From contig NZ_NMQR01000024.1 of the NCBI RefSeq assembly GCF_003545805.1, positions 1-64,000 on the forward strand: DNA of 64,000 bases. Reading direction: 5' to 3'. The notes beneath the pieces were generated by a model. It saw only the letters and a list, made by a program, of their open reading frames with translations, did no database searches and was not told the origin of the DNA. The translations under genes were made by a program, and so were the position numbers. This stretch comes from Photorhabdus sp. CRCIA-P01. GTDB taxonomy: Bacteria > Pseudomonadota > Gammaproteobacteria > Enterobacterales > Enterobacteriaceae. Below are positions 29,920 to 39,952 of this stretch, piece by piece. Within the stretch, counting starts at the first letter, position 1. Every line of letters begins with the position of its first letter.

Positions 29920-31824
29920 TTATTCCTGTTCAGCTTCCGCTATTTTCAGTGACACGCTTTCGTCTGACAGTTGGGCAAAACGTTTCCCCCGACCAAGAAT
30001 AGTACAGAATCCCTGTTCATCAATTGAAACCATGTCTCCAGTATCGAACCAATCAAACTGAATATTCCCATACTTATCTTTTGCCGCGGGTGGTTCTAAA
30101 TGATTTGGATCTTCAATTCTCAGATACCCTTTCATCATATTCGGGCCACGTAGCTGCAAACGCCCCCCCGCCTTAATTCCTGCTACTGGAATTAAACGGG
30201 ATTCCATTGCTGGCAAAATCCGCCCAACAGTACCGACCTTAGCCATCATCGGCACATTCAATGCAATGACTGGCGCGCATTCTGTCATGCCATATCCTTC
30301 TAAAATGCGAATGCCGAATTTGTCTTGCCAAATCTGTTTAGTATTTTCAGCGAGCTTTCCAACACCGGCTATAACACAGCGAAGGCGTGCAAAATCATAT
30401 GGATGAGCAAAATAGGCATAATTCTCCAGGAAAGTGGATGTGCCCAATAATACGGTACAGTTATGTTCATATACCAGTTCTGGCACTACCCGATAATGCA
30501 ATGGGTTTGGGTAAAGAAATATCCGGCTACCAGACAACAACGGAGTGAATAAGCCAACAGTCAACCCAAATGCATGAAATAGCGGTAAAGAAGACATAAA
30601 ACGGTCAAGTGGATTGAAATCAGTAATGGTTTTTATCTGTTCCACATTGGCTAACAAACTAGCATGACTGTGAACTACACCTTTTAATACAGCTTCTGAA
30701 CCGGACGTAAATAGCACCAAAGCATCATCATCTGGTTTTTGTGTCACCATCGCTTGCTTCGGAAAAAAGAGGTGCCACAAGATCCATAATTTATCCAGAA
30801 AAGTCACTGTACCTTCAAAATCCTCAAGATAAACCCAATTAACCTCAGTGACCTGCTCCGATAAATGAGTTAATTGCTCCTTTTTTAGAAACTGCCGAGA
30901 AGTCACAATAGTTTTAACACTGGCGACGGCGACCGCATTCTTTAATCCATGACTGCCGGCTGTATAGTTTAGTAAAGCCGGTATTCTTCCCCTCAAAGAT
31001 GCCCCGAATATCGCAGCTATCAGAATAGTGGCATTGGGTAAAAGAAAACCAATCCGTTCCCCCTGGCGGGTAAAACGCTGCAAAATACGGCTAGCACCCA
31101 GTACTTTTTTAAGCAGACTGTTATAACTGTCTTCTTTAAAAGAAACATCTTCAATACAGGGCTTAAAACGACCAAATTGTTTTCGTGCAACCAGTAAAGA
31201 TTCAAATATTGTTTCTTGCGGCCGAGTCGCCATTCGGGCACTCATCATTATTTCATGCAAACGCTCACCGGCTAAACGACGACGTCGCTCCGAACTAGAC
31301 GCATCCGGTATCGGCAATCGTGTCGCAGGCAGGATTTTCATTGTCACCTTCGGAAAAAGGTGAAGTTTGAAAATACCTTTTAATCGGCTGAATAGGGTTC
31401 TTTCTAATCCTTCAAGGCGAACAGGAACCACAACGGCTTCGGATATCGCCGCAATAAAAGCTGCCCCATCATAGATTTTCATCAAAGAACCGGTAACGGT
31501 AATTCTCCCCTCTGGAAAAACAACTATTGGTCGTCCTTTTTCTATTTCCTTAACCAGTATCCTGACCGCCATTGGATTTATTGGGTCTAAGGGAACTATT
31601 TCAACATAGCGCCTTACTAGTTTCATAAAACCACGATTTGCGATGTTGGAATAGACAGCAAATACTGGCCTGACAGGCAAGAAAAGTGTTAGCAAAACAC
31701 CATCAAGAAAAGAGACATGATTAGGTGTGATAAGGCATTTGGGGTGGTTAAATTGTTTAATATCTCCTTCTATTGTTAAACGAAACATTAAACGAAAAAC
31801 AAACCTTAGAAATTTAAATAACAT
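29920..31824 (-). CDS. aas: Aas acyltransferase/acyl-ACP synthetase, C-terminally deleted
   Basis: Aas reacylates lysophosphatidylethanolamine (N-terminal PlsC domain) with acyl groups activated on ACP (C-terminal AMP-forming domain). The PlsC half is intact: NHVSFLDG (HX4D) and FPEGRIT. The adenylation half looks damaged: the P-loop TSGSEGxPKG is [16 protein letters not shown] is AGVGKL, and about 70 C-terminal residues including the GSGKPDF catalytic Lys are missing. The end reads [11 protein letters not shown], as if the body (VSLE) were joined to the native tail (LKSWVDEAEQ). 634 aa from this ATG versus 719 in E. coli; an earlier start (31875) adds 17 residues. Probably acyltransferase only, or a decaying gene. 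Confidence 0.9.
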   Translation of the reverse strand: MLFKFLRFVFRLMFRLTIEGDIKQFNHPKCLITPNHVSFLDGVLLTLFLPVRPVFAVYSNIANRGFMKLVRRYVEIVPLDPINPMAVRILVKEIEKGRPIVVFPEGRITVTGSLMKIYDGAAFIAAISEAVVVPVRLEGLERTLFSRLKGIFKLHLFPKVTMKILPATRLPIPDASSSERRRRLAGERLHEIMMSARMATRPQETIFESLLVARKQFGRFKPCIEDVSFKEDSYNSLLKKVLGASRILQRFTRQGERIGFLLPNATILIAAIFGASLRGRIPALLNYTAGSHGLKNAVAVASVKTIVTSRQFLKKEQLTHLSEQVTEVNWVYLEDFEGTVTFLDKLWILWHLFFPKQAMVTQKPDDDALVLFTSGSEAVLKGVVHSHASLLANVEQIKTITDFNPLDRFMSSLPLFHAFGLTVGLFTPLLSGSRIFLYPNPLHYRVVPELVYEHNCTVLLGTSTFLENYAYFAHPYDFARLRCVIAGVGKLAENTKQIWQDKFGIRILEGYGMTECAPVIALNVPMMAKVGTVGRILPAMESRLIPVAGIKAGGRLQLRGPNMMKGYLRIEDPNHLEPPAAKDKYGNIQFDWFDTGDMVSIDEQGFCTILGRGKRFAQLSDESVSLKIAEAEQE

Positions 31825-31923
31825 ATTCGTATCCCAACCCATTTGAAGAAATAAATAGAAGATACTATTTATCATTCGACACTGTAATATTCTTATTTCT
31901 TTATAAAAAATACTAAAATAGTG

Positions 31924-32448
31924 TCAGGAGACTATCCCAGAGAGAATAATTTCTTTCACATAAGTTGTAATTTTTTCCGGTGAAAATTGCGCATTAATAA
32001 TATGATTTGCACACTCACAGTAGAGATTTTCTCTGGCAGCAAGCACTTCTTCCATTTCTTCAACAATAGATTTTCCCGTTAAACTAGGGCGTTGGGTATT
32101 TTCTGGTTGCTGCATTAATCGTTCGGCCAAGATGCTCGCTGAAGCTTGAAGATAAATCACCATGCCATTTTGTCGCATATATTGGCGATTTTCAGCGGAA
32201 AGAATGATCCCTCCACCGGTGGAAATAACGTGATTTCTTTGACTAACTTGTTGTAAAGCTTGACTTTCTAATTGCCGAAATTGTTGCCACCCTTGCTGGT
32301 TAACAATATCCGCAATGGTCATATTGCTGGTTTGTTGGATATGGTGATCAGTGTCAATAAATGTGTACGATAATTCATTGGCCAATAATTTTCCAACCGT
32401 CGTTTTTCCTGCTCCACGTGCACCTACAATAAACAATATTTGGTTCAC
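31924..32448 (-). CDS. aroL: Shikimate kinase II (AroL)
   Basis: Phosphorylates shikimate at O3 in aromatic biosynthesis. 174 aa like E. coli AroL. Walker A GARGAGKTT (about 9-17), shikimate-binding DTDHHIQ (about 32), GGGIIL (about 79) and lid region RPSLTGKSIVEEM (about 118). It resembles AroL more than AroK (NMTIADIVNQQGW). It lies between aas and proA rather than at the E. coli aroL locus. A TyrR-like box precedes it. Confidence 0.93.
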   Translation of the reverse strand: MNQILFIVGARGAGKTTVGKLLANELSYTFIDTDHHIQQTSNMTIADIVNQQGWQQFRQLESQALQQVSQRNHVISTGGGIILSAENRQYMRQNGMVIYLQASASILAERLMQQPENTQRPSLTGKSIVEEMEEVLAARENLYCECANHIINAQFSPEKITTYVKEIILSGIVS

Positions 32449-32498
32449 TGCCTGATATCCTTGGTAAATTTCATCGTTAAAAATATATTAACGCCTAT

Positions 32499-32516
32499 AG
32501 TAACCAGAACTTTACA
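32499..32516 (-). promoter_or_regulatory. Candidate TyrR box upstream of aroL
   Basis: Minus strand TGTAAA-GTTCTG-GTTACT: one perfect and one 4/6 half-site, 51 bp upstream of aroL. TyrR represses aroL in E. coli; here the match is moderate. Confidence 0.45.
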
Positions 32517-32623
32517 TCAACGTAAAATCAAAAGTTAATATATACGGTAAAAGCTACCCCAAAGCATGATCTTATCGAAACTTCAATATAATCAGATACG
32601 CTTCCGGGGTAACAATAAACAAA

Positions 32624-33877
32624 TTAATTACGGATTAAATCATCTCCATAACCAATCCATTTATACGTAGTCAGCGCATCTAATCCCATTGGGCCACGGG
32701 AATGCAGTTTCTGCGTGCTAACGGCAACTTCAGCCCCCAGGCCAAACTGACCACCATCAGTAAAGCGAGTGCTAGCATTCACATAAACCGCGGCAGAATC
32801 AACCTGACGAACAAAATAGTCAGCATTGTGCAAAGATTGAGTCAAAATAGCATCAGAATGGGCGGTACCGTATGTCCGAATATGATCAATGGCCTGCCCC
32901 ATATCACTGACAATTTCCACATTCATATCCAGAGATAACCACTCATCACGGTAATCTGCTTCTGTGATATCCACGACCTTAGCCGGCCCATCTTTCAAAA
33001 ATGCCATTGCTGATTTACCCGCATGCAGAGTAACCCCCTGCTCTTTCATGCTCTTGCTCAATACGGGCAGAAAATCAGCCGCAATCTTCTGATGTACCAG
33101 CAAAGTTTCCAAGGAGTTACAGGCACTTGGACGTTGCACCTTAGCATTAGTGATTATAGTTAATGCCTTATCAAAATCAGCACTTTCATCGACAAAAGTA
33201 TGACAAACGCCAATTCCACCCGTAATAACTGGAATAGTCGATTGCTCACGGCACAGCTTATGCAACCCTGCACCACCACGTGGAATCAACATATCCACAT
33301 AGCGATCCATTTTCAGTAGCTGAATGACTAACTCACGATCCGGTTTATCTATCGCTTGTACTGCTGCGGTAGGTAATCCGCTCTGTTCAAGTGCCTGCTG
33401 AATGACTTTCGCTGTCGCTTGATTAGTATTGTGAGTCTCTTTACCACCGCGCAAAATAACCGCATTACCGGTTTTCAAGCACAGAGATGCAACGTCGACG
33501 GTGACATTAGGGCGTGCTTCATAAATCACCCCGACCACACCTAGTGGTACACGGCGACGCTCCAACCTTAAGCCACTGTCAAGCAAACTGCCATCAATGA
33601 CTTGCCCTACCGGGTCAGATAAACGGCATACCTGACGAACATCATTCGCTATCGCTATCAAACGTTCTGGCGTCAATAACAGACGGTCCAACAATGCTTC
33701 GTTCATGCCCTGTTCACGGGCCTGAATCATATCAAGCTGATTAGCTTCAAGAATGATTGCACTTTCCTGCTCTAGTAAATCTGCAATGTGGATTAATGCC
33801 TGATTTTTCTGTTTTGTACTTAGCTGTGCCAGTTGCCATGCAGCTTCCCTGGCAGCCTTTCCCATTTGTTCTAACAT
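32624..33877 (-). CDS. proA: Gamma-glutamyl phosphate reductase
   Basis: Second step of proline synthesis (NADPH-dependent). 417 aa, identical to the E. coli length. Aldehyde-dehydrogenase fold with catalytic Cys in [15 protein letters not shown] (about 249-263), [17 protein letters not shown] (about 118) and [14 protein letters not shown] at the C-terminus. Nine bp downstream of proB. Confidence 0.98.
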   Translation of the reverse strand: MLEQMGKAAREAAWQLAQLSTKQKNQALIHIADLLEQESAIILEANQLDMIQAREQGMNEALLDRLLLTPERLIAIANDVRQVCRLSDPVGQVIDGSLLDSGLRLERRRVPLGVVGVIYEARPNVTVDVASLCLKTGNAVILRGGKETHNTNQATAKVIQQALEQSGLPTAAVQAIDKPDRELVIQLLKMDRYVDMLIPRGGAGLHKLCREQSTIPVITGGIGVCHTFVDESADFDKALTIITNAKVQRPSACNSLETLLVHQKIAADFLPVLSKSMKEQGVTLHAGKSAMAFLKDGPAKVVDITEADYRDEWLSLDMNVEIVSDMGQAIDHIRTYGTAHSDAILTQSLHNADYFVRQVDSAAVYVNASTRFTDGGQFGLGAEVAVSTQKLHSRGPMGLDALTTYKWIGYGDDLIRN

Positions 33878-33886
33878 TATGAATCC

Positions 33887-34993
33887 TTAACTCACGATCA
33901 TGTCGTCACGATGAACCGCAACAGCACCATATTCATAACCGAGGATTTGGCTTATCTGTTGTGAATGGTGGCCTGCAATCAAACGTAGAGCATCACTGTT
34001 ATAACGGCAAACACCATGCGCCAAATCCTTACCAGACAGACTACGAATGCGGATAACCTCTCCACGGGAGAAATCACCTTTAATATTTTTAATCCCTTTC
34101 GGTAATAGAGAACTGCCTTTTTCGCAGATTGCGGTTTCAGCACCATGATCAACAATAATTTCACCCGCCGGAGGGGCGCCAAAAATCCAACGCTTGCGAT
34201 TTTCCATCGGGCTTTCCAACCCATGAAAGCGAGTACCTGTTGGATTACCTTCAATGACATTAGAGATAACACCAAGTTTATTACCCGCGGCAATAATGAC
34301 ATCAATACCAGCGCGACCTGCAATCCCCGCAGCCTGAAGTTTAGTTGCCATTCCCCCCGTCCCTAAGCCAGAAACGCTATCACCAGCAACCATACGTAAT
34401 TCATCACTGATGTCATAAACTTCCGGGATAAGTTTTGCGTCTGGATTGCTACGCGGATCAGCGGTATACAGCCCTTCAATATCCGTCAGCAATAGCAATT
34501 TATCTGCTCCCCCCAGAATGGCTGCTAGCGCAGATAAATTATCATTATCACCAACTTTAATTTCCGCTGTCGCAACCGCATCATTTTCATTAATTACAGG
34601 CACAATGCGATTATCAAGTAAAGCATGTAAGGTATCTCTGGCATTTAAAAAACGTTCGCGATCTTCTAAATCCGCTCGAGTCAGTAACATTTGCCCAATA
34701 TGGATACCATAAATAGAAAAGAGCTGCTCCCATAACTGAATCAACCGACTTTGACCGACCGCCGCCAGCAATTGCTTGGATGCGATCGTTGCTGGTAGAT
34801 CCGGATAGCCCAAATGCTCCCTCCCTGCCGCAATAGCACCGGAAGTCACAATAATAATGCGATGACCTTTTTCATGCTGCTGTGCACATTGCCTTACCAG
34901 TTCTACAATATGAGCTCGGTTCAGGCGACGAGAGCCGCCTGTCAGTACACTCGTCCCCAGTTTCACAACCAATGTTTGGCTGCTATTCATCAT
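33887..34993 (-). CDS. proB: Glutamate 5-kinase
   Basis: First, proline-inhibited step of proline synthesis. 368 aa (E. coli 367): amino-acid kinase domain ([13 protein letters not shown], about 9-21; [23 protein letters not shown]-type Asn/Asp cluster near 135-155) and a C-terminal PUA domain (about 278-360). Two adjacent ATG codons (34993, 34990) are possible starts. Operon with proA. Confidence 0.98.
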   Translation of the reverse strand: MMNSSQTLVVKLGTSVLTGGSRRLNRAHIVELVRQCAQQHEKGHRIIIVTSGAIAAGREHLGYPDLPATIASKQLLAAVGQSRLIQLWEQLFSIYGIHIGQMLLTRADLEDRERFLNARDTLHALLDNRIVPVINENDAVATAEIKVGDNDNLSALAAILGGADKLLLLTDIEGLYTADPRSNPDAKLIPEVYDISDELRMVAGDSVSGLGTGGMATKLQAAGIAGRAGIDVIIAAGNKLGVISNVIEGNPTGTRFHGLESPMENRKRWIFGAPPAGEIIVDHGAETAICEKGSSLLPKGIKNIKGDFSRGEVIRIRSLSGKDLAHGVCRYNSDALRLIAGHHSQQISQILGYEYGAVAVHRDDMIVS

Positions 34994-35244
34994 ATTTTTG
35001 CCATTAGATTTAAATTAAAAAAACAGTGCTCAGTTTTAACAGGAGAGAAGCGTTATGCCAACAGGCATAATGCTAAATTGAAAAAATAGGAGTTCAAAAC
35101 AAACCCATGCTATTTACTTCATTCGAAACTACTTGAAATCTTTATAAAATGTCAATTTTAATTCGAAAGAATCAACAGCACCGATAAGACATGGGTAAAA
35201 ATCCTGTAAAGTATTTAAAAAATCAATAGGTAATAGAAACTCTA

Positions 35245-36492
35245 TTAACAGATTTTATTTTTCAACCACCTGCTAATTTCCTGTAACGCTTTATTGAAAC
35301 TGCTATAAACAGGCGTTGTCGGAATAGCCAGTAATTTACTCTCCATTGATGACATTGCTATCAGCCTGGATTCTTCTTTCGGGCTGAAAATATCATTCTG
35401 CCAGTAACCCGCTAGCATAGGAACGGAACAACGCCGGCCTAACAAACCTTGTTTTTTAAGGGAGTAACAACCGAGTTCGAGGCGAAATGCATTTTCATCC
35501 ACATTATAAATACCCAATCTGCTAGCAAACATATCAAGATACATCGAAGGTGAACTTTGTTGATGTTCAACGCTACTAAGCCACTCATGAACGATAGCAC
35601 CAAGAGTCGCAACACCTTTGATACGTTTAGATTCCAAATAGGCCAACCGGACGGCAATATTGGCGCCAAAGCGAAAACCAAACAAGCCAATTCTGGTGTG
35701 ATCAATCCAGGGAATTTCAGCCAGTTGATGGATTATTTGTTGATGGAGAATACAGGTATCCTGTGTCAGCCTCAGGCGTGAAGAGTAACCCATCGAAGGC
35801 ATATCTACCGTTAACATAGCAAATCCAAGCGGCGCCAGGTAATCACGGAATAACCGATAATAATCATTTTGCAAATTATCTAAGCTGCCACAAACCAAAA
35901 TAGTTGGAGAGGGCCTTTGCAATTGCTGAGGCAGATGAAGGAAGCCGGTCACACAACCACCGTCTTTCAGTTTGAACTCTATTTTCCTCAACTGATAGTC
36001 AAAGCAACGAGCCGCATTTTCATAAGCTTTATTGGCTAAAACAACGGCTTGTTGAGACAATTCATCCCCTTTAAGATGGGGATAACCGGCAATGCTATAC
36101 AAATTAGCCGCTTTCAACCAGAAACTACCCGCTTCTAGGGTCTGTTCTGCTTGTAATGCTTTCTGTTGCCATAACATTGCCTGATGTGACCATTCAAAAA
36201 TCCAGTTACCTTTACGATACCCAACCACAGTATCCAGTAAATTATCATCACTGCGCTGAGCGTTTGTCATGGCAATCCGGCACAACACTTCTTCTATTTC
36301 AAACGGATCAATGCCGCGCCAAATCCACATCAGCCGGTTAATCATACGATACCAACCACCATGACTATTACCATCCAATGTACTGTAATTACCCGCAATT
36401 AACCTGGGATGGCGGTGTTTTACCAGCGTGGAAGTTTCCTGATGTTTTTGTCTTGGCTTAAAAAGTGATTCTGAAAGGTTCTGGTTTGCCAT
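35245..36492 (-). CDS. frsA: Esterase FrsA (YafA)
   Basis: 415 aa (E. coli 414). Alpha/beta-hydrolase fold known as fermentation-respiration switch protein because it binds IIA-Glc in E. coli. Visible: N-terminal NLSESLFKPRQKHQETSTLVKH, PTILVCGSLDNLQNDYYRL (about 195-213), and GFRFGAN in the nucleophile position (about 271-277), where Ser is replaced by Phe-Gly; family members lack a standard Ser elbow. Lies 14 bp downstream of gpt. crl and phoE, which separate frsA from proB in E. coli, are absent. Confidence 0.94.
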   Translation of the reverse strand: MANQNLSESLFKPRQKHQETSTLVKHRHPRLIAGNYSTLDGNSHGGWYRMINRLMWIWRGIDPFEIEEVLCRIAMTNAQRSDDNLLDTVVGYRKGNWIFEWSHQAMLWQQKALQAEQTLEAGSFWLKAANLYSIAGYPHLKGDELSQQAVVLANKAYENAARCFDYQLRKIEFKLKDGGCVTGFLHLPQQLQRPSPTILVCGSLDNLQNDYYRLFRDYLAPLGFAMLTVDMPSMGYSSRLRLTQDTCILHQQIIHQLAEIPWIDHTRIGLFGFRFGANIAVRLAYLESKRIKGVATLGAIVHEWLSSVEHQQSSPSMYLDMFASRLGIYNVDENAFRLELGCYSLKKQGLLGRRCSVPMLAGYWQNDIFSPKEESRLIAMSSMESKLLAIPTTPVYSSFNKALQEISRWLKNKIC

Positions 36493-36506
36493 AACAAATG
36501 CTGATC

Positions 36507-36968
36507 TTATTTACCTTCACAAATTGGTGGAACGAATACTACTCCCATATCCCAGGGTTGTTCGATCCAAGTATCTTGAGGAATATCAACAATATAATCA
36601 TCAACCAGAGGTCGGCCTGCCGGTTTTGCAAAAATAGTCACAAAATGGGCTTTTGGATACATTTCACGGATGGCTTGAGCGGTTCCTCCGGTATCAACCA
36701 GATCATCCACAACGATGAAACCTTCACCATCACCTTCTGCTTTTTTCAGAACTTGTAGCTCACGTTGATTATTATGGTCATAGCTGGAAACACAGACTGT
36801 ATCTACATGACGGATACCCAATTCTCGCGCCAAAAGCGCCCCAGGTACAAGACCACCCCGGCTAACGGCAATGATACCTTTCCACTGTTCGACAGGGAGT
36901 AAACGTTGTGCCAATTTACGGGCATGTATTTGCAACATATCCCAAGTTACGACATATTTTTCGCTCAT
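36507..36968 (-). CDS. gpt: Xanthine-guanine phosphoribosyltransferase
   Basis: Purine salvage: guanine, xanthine (and hypoxanthine) + PRPP to nucleotides. 153 aa from this ATG ([20 protein letters not shown], as in E. coli, 152 aa); an upstream ATG at 36986 would add six residues and is rejected. PRPP loop [14 protein letters not shown] (about 82-95). Divergent from pepD as in E. coli. Confidence 0.97.
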   Translation of the reverse strand: MSEKYVVTWDMLQIHARKLAQRLLPVEQWKGIIAVSRGGLVPGALLARELGIRHVDTVCVSSYDHNNQRELQVLKKAEGDGEGFIVVDDLVDTGGTAQAIREMYPKAHFVTIFAKPAGRPLVDDYIVDIPQDTWIEQPWDMGVVFVPPICEGK

Positions 36969-37223
36969 AAAAATCGATCCCGACAACTTAAAAATACTTT
37001 AGAAAAGCATCTCGCAGAAAAAGTTGCGCGAATTATAGTGACTTAGGTCTGTAAAAACTAGCGGAAACAGGGAATCGATGAATCGTATTATTCTTAACAA
37101 AAGTAAAGTGGTATTCTGAGCCCAATAACATCATGGCGTTAAGCGCTCATCATATAAAAACTACTTCTCAGGTAGAGAGTAGTATTTCCACCTTAATTGA
37201 GATGCAGTCATAGGAGATTCGTC

Positions 37224-38684
37224 GTGTCAGAACTATCACAATTATCCCCTCAACCTCTATGGGACATCTTTGCCAAAATCTGCTCTATTCCTCACCCTTC
37301 TTACCATGAAGAAGCCCTGGCAACCCACATTGTTCAATGGGCGCAAGAAAAAGAGTTGCACGTTGAACGTGATCAAGTCAGCAATATTCTGATCAGAAAG
37401 CCCCCCAGTAAAGGGTTGGAAAATCGTAAAGCGGTTGTTCTGCAAGCACATCTTGATATGGTGCCGCAGAAAAACAGCGATACAGTGCACGATTTCATTA
37501 AAGATCCTATCCGTCCTTATATTGATGGTGAATGGGTTACCGCACAAGGTACAACACTGGGGGCCGATAATGGTATTGGCCTGGCATCAGCGTTGGCTGT
37601 ATTGGCTGATGACAATGTAAAACATGGCCCGCTAGAAGTTTTATTAACCATGACGGAAGAAGCCGGAATGGATGGTGCTTTTGGCCTACAACCGGACTGG
37701 CTGCAAGCGGATATCTTAATCAATACCGATTCAGAGGAAGAAGGGGAAATCTACATGGGTTGTGCTGGAGGTATCGATTTTACCACCACTTTAGCATTGA
37801 CTCGTGAAGCTGTTCCGGCTAACTACAAAACAGTAAAACTGATAATCAAAGGTCTAAAGGGCGGGCATTCCGGTTGTGATATTCATTTAGGACTGGGTAA
37901 TGCCAACAAACTACTGGCACGCTTCCTTGCCGCCCATACTCAGGAATTGGGGCTAAAACTGCTTGACTTCCAAGGCGGTACTCTGCGTAATGCCATTCCA
38001 CGTGAAGGCCATGTTATTGTCGCCATACCCGCCGATAAAGCAGCACGGCTGACTCAACTGAAAGATAAATACCTGGGGATCCTGAAAAATGAATATGTCA
38101 TGGTCGAGAAAAACCTGACTGTATTGCTGGAAGAGGTTGAAACCGATCTTCAAGCACTGACGGATGATTGCCAGAACCGTTTTATCTCATTGCTGAACAG
38201 TACACCCAACGGTGTTATCCGTATGAGTGACATCATCAAAGGCGTAGTAGAAACTTCGCTCAACGTGGGCGTTGTGGCGATGGAACAGGATAAAGTCAAT
38301 ATTATTTGTCTGATCCGTTCGCTTATCGACAGCGGCAAATCCTATATTATAGGTATGCTCGGTTCCCTGGCCAAACTATCAAGCGCTGAAATTACTGCCA
38401 AAGGCGATTACCCAGGCTGGCAGCCGGATGCAAATTCTCCGGTGATGCACCTGGTACGTGAAACTTATCAACAGTTGTTCGATAAAACACCCAATATTAT
38501 GGTGATCCACGCAGGGCTGGAATGTGGTCTATTTAAGAAACCTTATCCTGATATGGATATGGTCTCTATCGGGCCAACTATCACAGGTGCTCACTCCCCT
38601 GACGAACAGGTTCACATCAAAAGTGTTGGACAATATTGGAAACTATTGACCGCAGTCCTGAAAGCTATTCCTGAAAAGTCTTAA
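37224..38684 (+). CDS. pepD: Aminoacyl-histidine dipeptidase (peptidase D)
   Basis: Metallo-aminodipeptidase of the M20 family, cleaves carnosine-type and other dipeptides. GTG start (GTG TCA GAA CTA) with AGGAG 7 nt upstream gives SELSQLSPQPLWDIF, identical to the E. coli N-terminus; 486 aa versus 485. Zinc ligands: LQAHLDMVPQ (about 75), TLGADNGIG (about 114), EEAG (about 145). The ATG at 37197 is rejected. Confidence 0.97.
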   Translation: MSELSQLSPQPLWDIFAKICSIPHPSYHEEALATHIVQWAQEKELHVERDQVSNILIRKPPSKGLENRKAVVLQAHLDMVPQKNSDTVHDFIKDPIRPYIDGEWVTAQGTTLGADNGIGLASALAVLADDNVKHGPLEVLLTMTEEAGMDGAFGLQPDWLQADILINTDSEEEGEIYMGCAGGIDFTTTLALTREAVPANYKTVKLIIKGLKGGHSGCDIHLGLGNANKLLARFLAAHTQELGLKLLDFQGGTLRNAIPREGHVIVAIPADKAARLTQLKDKYLGILKNEYVMVEKNLTVLLEEVETDLQALTDDCQNRFISLLNSTPNGVIRMSDIIKGVVETSLNVGVVAMEQDKVNIICLIRSLIDSGKSYIIGMLGSLAKLSSAEITAKGDYPGWQPDANSPVMHLVRETYQQLFDKTPNIMVIHAGLECGLFKKPYPDMDMVSIGPTITGAHSPDEQVHIKSVGQYWKLLTAVLKAIPEKS

Positions 38685-38720
38685 TCAAATCTCCCCTGCT
38701 CCGATATCGTCGCGGGGGAA

Positions 38721-39776
38721 CTACCATTCAAGCGACAGTTGCCGATCAATTTCTGGATCCAGCAAAGTCACGTGCAGGCCCACTAAACGAACGCCACGCC
38801 CTTCCCGGCGAGATGTCCATGTTTTCTGGGCCAGTTGGAGTAAATCCGGTTTATCCAATAGTGGATGAACATGTTCCTGAGTTGTCAGTTGAAAATCATC
38901 AAATTTCAGCTTAACCCCCTGACGGGCAATCCGCAGATCAGGTTTAACATTACTCAATCGTTTTTCTAATTCCAGATATAAACTTTCTATAAGTTCAGTG
39001 CACTGTTCCCATTGATGAATATCCCTCGCAAGTGTCCGCTCCACACCAATTGATTTTCGCAGACGGTCTGGATTCACCAATCGTTCATCAATACCGTGAC
39101 AACGATCCCAAAGTACCTGACCAAATTTCCCCAACTGTTTCACCAAAACAATGACGTCATATTTTCGTACATCAGCACAGGTTTCCAACCCCATATTAGC
39201 CAGCCGTTGCACCATGACTTTGCCAACACCAGGAATTTTTTTCAGAGGTAAAGTTTTAACAAACTCAGACACTTGATCAGGTGAAATCACATATTGCCCA
39301 TTCGGTTTATTAATATCAGAAGCGATTTTTGCCAGAAATTTTACCGGAGCAATACCAGCCGATGCCGTCAGTTGCAGTTCATCAAAAATGGATTTACGGA
39401 TTTCATGGGCGATAAGTGTGGCAGATCCATAACAATGGTGGCTATCAGTGACATCCAGATAAGCTTCATCCAATGACAGAGGCTCTATCCACTCGGTATA
39501 ACGAGAAAATATCTGATGGATATGCCGGGAAACCTCCCTATACAGTGCCATACGCCCCGGAAGAACTTTGAGTTGAGGGCACAGTTTCAGCGCCATTGCA
39601 GTGGACATTGCACTACGTACCCCAAAACGACGGGCAGGATAATTAGCCGTGCTGATAACACCTCGTTTATCGGCATCACCACCAACAGCTACCGGAATAT
39701 GACGGAGTGACGGATTATCCCGCATTTCAATAGCGGCAAAGAAACAATCCATATCCACATGAATAATCTTTCGCAT
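38721..39776 (-). CDS. dinB: DNA polymerase IV
   Basis: Y-family translesion polymerase of the SOS response. 351 aa from this ATG, equal to E. coli, starting MRKIIHVDMDCFFAAIE; an upstream frame start at 39836 would run through the LexA box and is rejected. Catalytic residues: Asp in HVDMDCFFA (about 6-14) and SLDEAYLDVT (about 102-111); HhH at IPGVGKVMVQRL (about 180). C-terminal beta-clamp motif QLSLEW. Confidence 0.98.
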   Translation of the reverse strand: MRKIIHVDMDCFFAAIEMRDNPSLRHIPVAVGGDADKRGVISTANYPARRFGVRSAMSTAMALKLCPQLKVLPGRMALYREVSRHIHQIFSRYTEWIEPLSLDEAYLDVTDSHHCYGSATLIAHEIRKSIFDELQLTASAGIAPVKFLAKIASDINKPNGQYVISPDQVSEFVKTLPLKKIPGVGKVMVQRLANMGLETCADVRKYDVIVLVKQLGKFGQVLWDRCHGIDERLVNPDRLRKSIGVERTLARDIHQWEQCTELIESLYLELEKRLSNVKPDLRIARQGVKLKFDDFQLTTQEHVHPLLDKPDLLQLAQKTWTSRREGRGVRLVGLHVTLLDPEIDRQLSLEW

Positions 39777-39798
39777 TTTGCTTTGACCAATCATCACA

Positions 39799-39818
39799 AA
39801 CTGTACAAACATACAGTT
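39799..39818 (-). promoter_or_regulatory. LexA operator of dinB
   Basis: AACTGTACAAACATACAGTT, matching CTG-N10-CAG with symmetric flanks, 22 bp before the dinB start. Confidence 0.88.
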
Positions 39819-39843
39819 ATTCATTATTAAGATCAATCAGAAA

Positions 39844-39871
39844 AAAAAGTTAATCCCGTTATTAACTTTTT
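39844..39871. other. Hairpin between dinB and the receptor gene
   Basis: AAAAGTTAAT-CCCGTT-ATTAACTTTT, a perfect 10-bp AT-rich palindrome in the divergent promoter region. It could be an operator or a terminator-like structure; no known box matches. Confidence 0.5.
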
Positions 39872-39952
39872 ACTGCCCGATTCCTTGCGTTAAGTGGCCT
39901 ATCCTGTAAGTGCAACTTTTCTATTTAACGATATTCCAGGATGCTTATAACA

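Noticed and set aside
32511-32526. TTTAC-ATCAAC-GTAAA palindrome upstream of aroL as a TyrR box
   Set aside because: The half-sites point outward (TTTAC...GTAAA) rather than in the TGTAAA-N6-TTTACA order; the adjacent site 32499-32516 fits better.
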